Positions 13,998-20,540 of a stretch of DNA of 22,346 nucleotides are shown here, piece after piece. Position numbers and translations under genes: made by a program. The DNA is from Bacteroidales bacterium UBA6267 (GTDB lineage Bacteria; Bacteroidota; Bacteroidia; Bacteroidales; UBA1556): the NCBI GenBank assembly GCA_002440745.1, contig DJVB01000041.1, positions 1-22,346 of the forward strand, read 5' to 3'. Below the pieces are notes generated by a model. That model saw only the letters and a program-made list of their open reading frames with translations. It was not told the origin of the DNA and made no database searches. The stretch's first letter is position 1. Every line of letters begins with the position of its first letter.

Positions 13998-16900
13998 ATG
14001 AAATTCCTTTTATCTTTTATCTTTATACTTTTGTCTTATTTCCTTTCCGCTCAAAAGCCCGGAATCGTCTTCCCCAAAAACGGCCAAGTATTACAAGACA
14101 CCTTTATTACTATACTCTGGGATGCCCATCCTAATGCCACCCAATACCAGCTTACCCTCGCCTCCGACTCCCTTTTCCAAAATTTGGTGGTCAATGCCCA
14201 ATCCACAACCGACAACCGACAACCGATAACGCTCACTTCTAATCAAACTTACCACGGCTTTGTCTATTACTACACGTCAACCACCGCCTTCTCCTCCGAT
14301 ACCTTCTCTTTTACGGTTTTTAGTCCTAAGGATATTGATAGTTTATTAGTATGGCTTAGTGCAGATGATGGAGTTATAAAGGATTCTTTAAATAAAGTAA
14401 CACAATGGTTAGATCGAAGTGGGAATAATCATAATGCTATTCCAACAACATATAATTATGCGCCTGTTTTTCAGGAAGAAATAAATCAAAATATTTATTT
14501 TGATGGAACAAACAAATTAAATCTAGGAGATGTGGATTTTAATAATTATTCATTTATAATATCTAACAAACCGTTAACAATAGGATCAAATTATAAAGCA
14601 TTACTAAGTAAATATAGCAGCTTCGGTTCAAATGGTTTAATTTCTTTTATTTCTTCTGGCCGACAACGATCATATCAATTTGGAAATACAAGTTATAGTT
14701 ATCAAGGAAAATATTATAACTATAATCAACTAAGTCAAGACATTTTGATTTATAATGGGTCAAATCGTATTTATACTTTGAACAATTCTTTTACTAATCC
14801 ATTTTTTACTAATTTATTAATTCAAAATAATGCCGATTTAATAATTGGAGGAAGAAATGGTGATGAAACATGGAATTATACAGGTCGAATTTTTGAAATT
14901 ATTATTTATAATAAAGCAATTGGTCCCTATGAGCAATCTAGTTTATATAAATATACTATCCACAAATACACCCCCCCCGTCAACATCGGCTCCAATATCT
15001 TGCGGCGTTATGGTTTTTGTGATACGGTATTGAGGACGGAGAAGATGTATGAGAGCTATCTATGGAGCACAGGCGATACCACAAGACAGATAACGGTGGG
15101 TTATCAGGATACAGGCTGGTATTGGTGTGAGGTGCCCAACCTCTATGGCCAAATAATGCGCGATTCGGTTTATGTGTATAATTTTTTGCCCAAGCAAGAT
15201 ATTCAAGATACAACCATTTGCTTAGGAGATACCATTACCTACCTTTCATCCTATGCTCAAGGCTATCAAATTCCAAATATTCAACCCGGAACTTTGAACT
15301 TTGAACCTTCAACCTTGAACTTTGAACCTTCAACCTTGAACATTCAACCGACAACCCACAACTCACAACCGACAACCTCCTACAACGGCTACTCCTTCCT
15401 CTGGACTGACCTACTCACCAACGACACCCTCTCCAATACGCCAGCTCTCACCCTCGCCCCCTCGTCCCCTCGTACCTTCGTACTTTCGGTAAAAGACACC
15501 CTCGGCTGCTTCATCACCGATACTTTCCATATCTTCATCGATAGCTTCCCCGTCACAACCAGCCTCGGTTCCGATAAATCCCTCTGCACAGGCGATAAGA
15601 TTGGTTTAGCAACAGGCAATAACGAAGCCGATACCTTCCTTTGGAATACGGGCTCTTCGGATAGCCTTATCGTTATTAATACCGCCGGCACTTATTCCCT
15701 TCAAACCTGGAATCCTCGCGGCTGCTTGGCCAAAGACACCGTAGAAGTCGATATCCATGGCGTAACACCCTACGTAGCCTTTTCCGCCCTGCCCGTCTGC
15801 TTCGGCGATTCCACCACTTTTATAGATTCCTCCATGTCATTAGATCAATCCAATCTCATCTCATGGGAGATCGACCTCGGTGACGGTTCGCCAGTTCGCC
15901 CCCTCGCCCCCTCGCCCTATCGATACCTATACTCAAAGGATACTACATACACCGCCCGCCTCACCGTCTCCACCGACTCTGGCTGTACCAACTACGCCTA
16001 CGGTCAAGTCCTTGTCCGCCCCCTACCACAACCCAACTTCATGCCCCTCACCGCCTGCCAAAACCATAATGTCCAACTGCAAAACCTTTCTGTTCATGCG
16101 GATAGTCTAATTTCTTACAGGTGGATTTTCAATCAAATAGATACCCTCTTCGCCAACTCGCCAATTCGCCAATTCGCCAATTCAGGTCCTCAGTCTATCC
16201 AACTCACTCCCTTCGACATCCACGGTTGCAACGCCTCCATCACCAAAACCTTCACCGTCCGCCCCACACCTCAGGCCGACTTCACCTATACCACCAACTG
16301 CGAAGGTGAGCCCATACATTTCAGCGATGGTACCGCCACCGAGCTGTATAACCCCATCCAAACCGTTGAATGGCTTTTCCCCAACTCAACTCATTCAATT
16401 ACCGACCTTACCCCATCCTTCCTCTTCGACTCCGCAGGTTATCACCCCGTAAAACTCACCGTCACCTCCCTCAACGGCTGTTGGGATACCATTACTAAGA
16501 TGGTCGCCTTGCATCCTTATGCAAAAGCAAGCCTATACCAATACCCCTTATGTGAGAATCAGACACAAATATTCTATGGCATGCATTCCGTTTTGAGTCC
16601 GGTGCCTGTTTATGTCCTCCATAGAGTATGGACCTTAGACAATGATATTATTTCTGCTGATGGGAGTGCTTTTATCCTTCTCAATGATACCCTAAATCAT
16701 AAAGTTAAATTCTATATCAAGACTGCAGCCGGTTGCGAAGACAGCGTCATATCTTTTGTAAAAGCGCACCCACGCCCTCAGGCTTCATTCACCTTTGATA
16801 GACAATATGGGCTGCCCCCATTGGAGGTGCAATTTACCAATACCTCTAACATAAAGTATTCTTCTCCACATTTCTCTTGGACTTTTGGTGATGGAAATCA

Positions 16901-17603
16901 ATCTCAAGTTGCCAATCCAACCCATATCTATTTAGATTCCAATATCTATTATCCACAGCTTATCATCACCGATTCCTTAGGGTGCATCGATACCGCATCA
17001 GCAGTGCTCTATGTCATCTATGCCAGCATCGACATTGCGGTAGTCAATACCATTGCCACCCTCAACGGCGACTATCTCCAATATTCCTGCGAATTGCGCA
17101 ACTATGGCAAGCAGCCCTTGCAGAGTTTAAACCTTCAGGCGCGGTATAACGATGGCAATGAGATTAGCGAAACCTGGCAAGGGTTATTGGAGTCGGGCCA
17201 AAGCATGACTTACACCTTCCAATCCCGTGTTAAGGTGAATAATCCACAGGAGTTGCGTTACTACTGCATAGAGGCGAGTTTACCCGCAACTGCCACACAG
17301 GAAGACGAACAACCGGCCAATAATATCCTCTGCAAGGATTGGACAACAGAGTTTTGGGTAGGAAATCCATATCCCAATCCGGTCAGCACCGAGTTGCAGT
17401 TAGATTTGGTGCTACCCGTCAAGCAGCAGGTAGAGATGCAGATAACCACCCTACAAGGCCGCAAATTGCAGACCTACAACCTTGAAGGCAAAAAAGGCCT
17501 CAACCAAGTTCGACTCAAGTTAGACCAATACCAAACCGGCAACTACCTCCTCGTCATCCAAACCCCCGAACACAGAGAAGTGAGGAGCTTTGTGGTGGAG
17601 TAG
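13998..17603 (+). CDS. Secreted LamG/PKD multidomain protein with type IX secretion sorting domain
   Basis: This 1201-residue protein starts with a Sec signal peptide (MKFLLSFIFILLSYFLSAQ, cleavage near 19). An FN3-like segment (about 20-109) and a LamG/concanavalin-like domain (about 114-325; VWLSADDGV, WLDRSGNNHNA, NIYFDGTNKL, EIIIYNKAIG) follow, then several Ig/PKD-like modules, including WEIDLGDGS…Y (about 624-665) and WTFGDGNQSQ (about 950-990). Residues 1120-1201 form the Por/type IX sorting domain (NPYPNPVSTELQL … GNYLLVIQT … VRSFVVE), so the protein should cross the outer membrane through T9SS and be attached or released there. Adhesion or glycan binding is the likely role. Oddities are heptamer arrays at 14204 and 15271, octamer arrays at 15451, 15885 and 16151, a C8 tract at 14971, and a LamG segment far more AT-rich than the rest. 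Confidence 0.9.
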   Translation: MKFLLSFIFILLSYFLSAQKPGIVFPKNGQVLQDTFITILWDAHPNATQYQLTLASDSLFQNLVVNAQSTTDNRQPITLTSNQTYHGFVYYYTSTTAFSSDTFSFTVFSPKDIDSLLVWLSADDGVIKDSLNKVTQWLDRSGNNHNAIPTTYNYAPVFQEEINQNIYFDGTNKLNLGDVDFNNYSFIISNKPLTIGSNYKALLSKYSSFGSNGLISFISSGRQRSYQFGNTSYSYQGKYYNYNQLSQDILIYNGSNRIYTLNNSFTNPFFTNLLIQNNADLIIGGRNGDETWNYTGRIFEIIIYNKAIGPYEQSSLYKYTIHKYTPPVNIGSNILRRYGFCDTVLRTEKMYESYLWSTGDTTRQITVGYQDTGWYWCEVPNLYGQIMRDSVYVYNFLPKQDIQDTTICLGDTITYLSSYAQGYQIPNIQPGTLNFEPSTLNFEPSTLNIQPTTHNSQPTTSYNGYSFLWTDLLTNDTLSNTPALTLAPSSPRTFVLSVKDTLGCFITDTFHIFIDSFPVTTSLGSDKSLCTGDKIGLATGNNEADTFLWNTGSSDSLIVINTAGTYSLQTWNPRGCLAKDTVEVDIHGVTPYVAFSALPVCFGDSTTFIDSSMSLDQSNLISWEIDLGDGSPVRPLAPSPYRYLYSKDTTYTARLTVSTDSGCTNYAYGQVLVRPLPQPNFMPLTACQNHNVQLQNLSVHADSLISYRWIFNQIDTLFANSPIRQFANSGPQSIQLTPFDIHGCNASITKTFTVRPTPQADFTYTTNCEGEPIHFSDGTATELYNPIQTVEWLFPNSTHSITDLTPSFLFDSAGYHPVKLTVTSLNGCWDTITKMVALHPYAKASLYQYPLCENQTQIFYGMHSVLSPVPVYVLHRVWTLDNDIISADGSAFILLNDTLNHKVKFYIKTAAGCEDSVISFVKAHPRPQASFTFDRQYGLPPLEVQFTNTSNIKYSSPHFSWTFGDGNQSQVANPTHIYLDSNIYYPQLIITDSLGCIDTASAVLYVIYASIDIAVVNTIATLNGDYLQYSCELRNYGKQPLQSLNLQARYNDGNEISETWQGLLESGQSMTYTFQSRVKVNNPQELRYYCIEASLPATATQEDEQPANNILCKDWTTEFWVGNPYPNPVSTELQLDLVLPVKQQVEMQITTLQGRKLQTYNLEGKKGLNQVRLKLDQYQTGNYLLVIQTPEHREVRSFVVE
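14204..14231 (+). repeat. Heptamer array (GACAACC) in the surface-protein gene
   Basis: Four units, CACAACC, GACAACC, GACAACC and GATAACG, encode STTDNRQPIT. The family is the same CAACCGA type that fills the intergenic regions after 17865 and 20030. Confidence 0.8.
14971..14978 (+). repeat. C8 homopolymer in the surface-protein gene
   Basis: Eight consecutive C lie in frame (…KYTPPVNIG…) exactly where the AT-rich LamG segment changes to GC-rich sequence. Tracts of this size can slip and shift the frame. Confidence 0.7.
15271..15375 (+). repeat. Fifteen-unit heptamer array encoding 7-residue peptide repeats
   Basis: Fifteen contiguous 7-base units give 105 bases and 35 residues: IPNIQPG, TLNFEPS, TLNFEPS, TLNIQPT, THNSQPT. 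The first eleven belong to the CTTTGAA/CCTTCAA family and the last four to the CCGACAA family (CCGACAA, CCCACAA, CTCACAA, CCGACAA), so two families abut without losing the 7-base register. Three heptamers equal seven codons, which explains the peptide period. The insert splits a PKD/Ig-like module. Confidence 0.92.
15451..15490 (+). repeat. Octamer array (CCCTCGTC) in the surface-protein gene
   Basis: Five 8-base units, CCCTCGCC, CCCTCGTC, CCCTCGTA, CCTTCGTA and CTTTCGGT, encode APSSPRTFVLSV. The last units blend into the domain's own strand, so the array boundary is gradual. Confidence 0.65.
15885..15924 (+). repeat. Octamer array (CCCTCGCC) within the first PKD module
   Basis: Units GGTTCGCC, AGTTCGCC, CCCTCGCC, CCCTCGCC and CTATCGAT insert SPVRPLAPSPYRY into the loop after the PKD motif LGDG, where natural PKD domains usually have a short turn. 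Confidence 0.7.
16151..16182 (+). repeat. Octamer array (CGCCAATT) in the surface-protein gene
   Basis: Four units, CGCCAACT and three exact CGCCAATT copies, encode the 8-residue periodic peptide FANSPIRQ FANS. The perfect repeats suggest recent expansion. Confidence 0.85.
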
Positions 17604-17763
17604 CATGGAGCAGAGAGCAGGGTGCAGAGGGCATGGCGCATGGCGCAGGGTGTAGAGCGCATGGAGCATGGAGCAGGGTGCAGAGAGCATGGCGCATGGC
17701 GAAGGGTGCAGAGAGCATGGCGCAGAGGGTAGTTGTAAGTATTTAATTGAGAACACAATAACC

Positions 17764-17790
17764 AACCCCGAAGGGGTGACATTATTATAG
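17764..17790 (+). repeat. CCCCGAAGGGG hairpin element, copy 1
   Basis: The small palindrome ACCCCGAAGGGGT is followed by GACATTATTATAG. It interrupts the heptamer register by one base. Near-identical copies are at 18127-18153 and 18179-18205. Confidence 0.8.
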
Positions 17791-18126
17791 AATAAGCAGA
17801 TTGGTCAGAAGTCAGAGGGCATGGAGCAGAGCGCAGAGGGCAGAAGTGATTAAAGTTCAGGACAACCGAAAACCGACAACCGAAAACCGATAACCGAAAA
17901 CCGATAACCGACAACCGAAAACCGACAACCACTGAAGTCAGAGGTCAGAAGTCAGAGGGCATGGAGCAGAGCGCAGAGCGCATGGCGCAGAGGGCAGAAG
18001 TGATTAAAGTTCAGGACAACCGAAAACCGACAACCGAAAACCGACAACCACTGAAGTCAGAGGGCATGGCGCAGAGGGCATGGCGCAGAGGGCAGTTGTA
18101 AGTATTTAATTGAGAACACAATAACC

Positions 18127-18205
18127 AACCCCGAAGGGGTGACATTATTATAGGTATAAAAAGACAAAACAACATCAAAACCCCGAAGGGGTGAAATTAT
18201 TATAG
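18127..18205 (+). repeat. CCCCGAAGGGG hairpin elements, copies 2 and 3
   Basis: Two same-strand copies (18127-18153 and 18179-18205) are separated by 25 bases. Copy 2 together with its left flank (TTGTAAGTATTTAATTGAGA and following) duplicates the sequence before copy 1, so a larger block was copied. Confidence 0.8.
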
Positions 18206-18409
18206 AATAATCAAATTGGTCAGAAGTCAGAGGGCATGGCGCAGAGCGCAAAGCGCAAAGCGTAGAAGTGATTAAAGTTCAGGACAACCGATAACCGACA
18301 ACCGAAAACCGACAACCACTGAAGTCAGAGGGCAGAAGTCAGAGGGCATGGAGCAGAGCGCAAAGCGCAGAGGGCAGAAGTGATTAAAGTACAGGACACC
18401 AAACATTTA

Positions 18410-18465
18410 TCCTACGAAGCCCTTGATCTCCAAAGCCTCGGCGAAGGTGATGGGCGAAGTAGGGC
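18410..18465. repeat. CCTACGAAG…CGAAGTAGG inverted-repeat element
   Basis: TCCTACGAAGCC at the left and GGCGAAGTAGGG at the right can pair. A shorter version, CCCTACGAAGCCTCGGCGAA followed by GTAGGG, occurs at 20170-20195. Both copies follow the same AGTACAGGAC..CCAAACATTTA flank. Confidence 0.7.
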
Positions 18466-18529
18466 CAAACACCAAACAACGAACAAAGGCTCCCTCCCTC
18501 ATTTTCCATTTTTTCTTTTAAAATATATG

Positions 18530-18537
18530 TATATTTG
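18530..18537 (+). promoter_or_regulatory. -7 box of a candidate promoter for the AAA_14 ATPase gene
   Basis: TATATTTG fits TAnnTTTG and lies 25 bases before the ATG at 18563. The -33 position is T-rich (CCATTTTTTC type) without a clear TTTG. The leader is A-rich with no Shine-Dalgarno site. Confidence 0.55.
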
Positions 18538-18562
18538 CATTGTAATTACAAATTAACATAAA

Positions 18563-19726
18563 ATGTTTATACCTCGTAATCTAACGCAGCATCTGGAAAA
18601 GCAACTCCAGCAATTTCCCATTGTTTCCCTAACTGGTCCAAGACAATCTGGAAAAACCACTTTGTTAAAGAAATCATTTCCTGATTATCAGTACTTTAAT
18701 TTAGAACGGTTGGATTTTAGAGAAATGATTTCTATAGATCCATTGGGTTTTTTGAATTCAATAGGAACACATATAATTTTCGATGAGGTTCAAAACACGC
18801 CAGACCTTTTTCATTATTTACAAGTTATTTCCGATGAGCGAAACACCCCCGGTCAATATATTCTTTCTGGCTCCCAAAGCTTTCTACTCAATGCTAAAAT
18901 TGCTCAATCTCTGGCAGGTAGAGTCCATATCACTCATTTATTTCCCTTTGACCTTACTGAAATTCAATATGATAATAACGAGCTATATTCCTCTATCTGG
19001 AAAGGTTTTTATCCTCGACTATTTGAATTTGGCATCAATCCTAACGACTTTTATCCCTCCTATATTTCTACTTATGTAGAGCGTGATATTAGATCCTTGA
19101 AAGCCATTGAAAACCTAAATACCTTTGCTAGGTTCTTAGGCTTATGTGCTGGTAGAGTGGGGCAGGTGCTAAACCTTTCATCCTTAGCCAATGATACCGG
19201 AATAACCGTAAATACGGCAAAATCGTGGCTCTCGCTCTTGGAAGCCAGCTTTATTATTTTTCAATTACAACCTTATTATAAAAATTATAGCAAAAGACTT
19301 ATAAAATCTCCAAAACTTTATTTTTACGATACCGGATTAGCCTCCTCTTTACTTCAAATCAAGAATGCTGAAATGCTAAAAACGCACTATCTATATGGTG
19401 CACTCTTTGAAAATTTGATAATTGCCGAAATTGTTAAAAAACAAAACCATTCAGGAAAACAGCCTTCTGTTTATTATTGGAGAGAAAGTAATGGAACTGA
19501 AATAGATTGCATTATTGAGAAAGGAAATAGTGAAATAATGGCCATCGAAATTAAAGGGGGAGCCACATTTAATAAGGATTATCTCAGAAACCTCAAAAAC
19601 TTTCCAGCAATGGATACTTCTGTAAGTAAATACATCATCTATGCCGCCACAGACAATGTAAAAATCGATAATGTAAATTTAATTAGTTGGAATAACTTTA
19701 CAGTATTTTTAAATGAATTTATTTAG
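18563..19726 (+). CDS. AAA_14/DUF4143 family ATPase
   Basis: This 387-residue protein has the two-domain structure of the archaeal/bacterial AAA_14-DUF4143 ATPases. The ATPase domain carries Walker A GPRQSGKTT (25-33), Walker B IIFDEVQ (71-77) and the sensor-like ILSGSQSF (100-107). The C-terminal DUF4143 part has a winged-helix-like middle (TGITVNTAKSWLSLLEASFII) and a PD-(D/E)xK-like end: GTEIDCIIE followed by AIEIKGG, giving the Asp and Glu-x-Lys of that fold. These ATPases are abundant, often horizontally spread and of unclear function; DNA binding or an accessory-element role is often suspected. It stands alone between composite repeat regions that share nearly identical direct-repeat modules, which suggests insertion as a cassette. 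Length is typical and no defect is visible. Confidence 0.9.
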   Translation: MFIPRNLTQHLEKQLQQFPIVSLTGPRQSGKTTLLKKSFPDYQYFNLERLDFREMISIDPLGFLNSIGTHIIFDEVQNTPDLFHYLQVISDERNTPGQYILSGSQSFLLNAKIAQSLAGRVHITHLFPFDLTEIQYDNNELYSSIWKGFYPRLFEFGINPNDFYPSYISTYVERDIRSLKAIENLNTFARFLGLCAGRVGQVLNLSSLANDTGITVNTAKSWLSLLEASFIIFQLQPYYKNYSKRLIKSPKLYFYDTGLASSLLQIKNAEMLKTHYLYGALFENLIIAEIVKKQNHSGKQPSVYYWRESNGTEIDCIIEKGNSEIMAIEIKGGATFNKDYLRNLKNFPAMDTSVSKYIIYAATDNVKIDNVNLISWNNFTVFLNEFI

Positions 19727-20400
19727 TAGCCAAAAGAGGGAAAACAAAAATGAATCAAATTGTTCCACCTCTCCCCCTTTTTTTTGGAAAAACGCGGGTC
19801 ATTACGACCCTGATGGCTATCAGGGGAGATATCTCAAAGTCTGGCAGGTTGTACTTCTTAGACAAGAAATGATTAATGATTTCATACAAGGAGCAATCTC
19901 ATCACTCCGAAGCTTCAACGAAGGAGGATCAAACCCCAAACAATTCATCCTCCGTAGGCTTGCCGAAGGAGGGACAACAAACAACCGACCCCGTAGAAAT
20001 AGCTCCCAAGGTCGCATTTCACGGGGCAGGCAACCGACAACCGACAACCGACAACAAACAACCGACCCCTTAGAAATAGCTCCCAAGGTCTCATTTCACG
20101 GGGCAGGCAACCGATAACCATAGAAGTCAGAGGTCAGAATTGAGTGAAGTACAGGACCCCAAACATTTACCCTACGAAGCCTCGGCGAAGTAGGGACAAA
20201 CAAAGAAGTCAGAGATCAGAGGGCATGGAGCAGAGCGCAAAGCGCGGAGGGCAGAAGTGATTAAAGTTCAGGACAACCGAAAACCGAAAACCGAAAACCG
20301 ACCCCGTAGAAATAGCTCCCAAGGTCGCATTTCACGGGGCAGGCAACCGACAACCGACAACCGACAACCGATAACCATAGAAGTCAGAAGTCAGTGCCCT
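19727..20400. repeat. Composite hairpin and heptamer repeat region
   Basis: The gap after the ATPase gene contains inverted-repeat elements of the CTCCGAAGC…GAAGGAGG type (about 19895-19925 and 19948-19972). Three hairpin elements beginning CCCCGTAGAAAT (19989, 20066, 20302) follow, with CAACCGA/GACAACC heptamer runs between them (20030-20065, 20340-20375). A heptamer module (20207-20300) repeats the pattern AAGTCAG, AGGGCAT, GGAGCAG, AAGTGAT, TAAAGTT, CAGGACA, ACCGAAA seen before the ATPase gene. The frames open here are translations of repeats. Confidence 0.88.
19989..20339 (+). repeat. Three copies of a 38-nt CCCCGTAGAAAT…ATTTCACGGGG hairpin
   Basis: Copies at 19989-20026, 20066-20103 (G to T at two places) and 20302-20339 each form a hairpin: CCCCGT with ACGGGG and AAAT with ATTT, around the loop AGCTCCCAAGGTCGC. 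Each is followed by CAGGCAACCGA, which leads directly into a heptamer run, so hairpin and heptamers behave as one composite unit. Confidence 0.85.
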
Positions 20401-20540
20401 TTACCTTCCCTTCCCCTTTTGGCAGAATATTTGTAAATTTGGTCCCGATAACTATTGGAATTGTGTTTTTTCGGATCTGACACTTTTCTTTATTAAAAAT
20501 CCGGCAAGGTATATTTTATTATAAATCTAAATTATTAATA

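Larger units (their letters stand above)
17604..18411. repeat. Large composite heptanucleotide repeat region
   Basis: Starting four bases after the stop of the surface protein, 18 contiguous 7-base units (17607-17732; GGAGCAG, AGAGCAG, GGTGCAG, GGCGCAT type) run without interruption. After a hairpin element, a second block runs from 17802 in one unbroken 7-base register through several families: AAGTCAG, AGGGCAT/GGAGCAG/AGCGCAG, then AAGTGAT TAAAGTT CAGGACA, then ACCGAAA/ACCGACA units, then ACCACTG and back to AAGTCAG. This higher-order module recurs at about 17802, 17935, 18222 and 18315. Minus-strand frames here translate to Cys/His/Pro-rich repeats and are not genes. Confidence 0.9.

Noticed and set aside
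17520..18251. Minus-strand frames rich in Pro, Cys and His (APCSLHPAPCSM type)
   Set aside because: They are open only because a 7-base repeat cycles through all frames. There is no conserved domain, and start codons lie in the repeat units.
19713..20117. 134-codon plus-strand frame after the ATPase gene
   Set aside because: Most of it translates hairpin and CAACCGA repeats (NRQPTTDNRQ type), and it overlaps the ATPase gene's end.
20434..20441. TAAATTTG as a promoter box for the MuiA-family gene
   Set aside because: The nearest TTG upstream is only 12 bases away, and the box would leave a leader of about 90 bases. The match is too weak to list.
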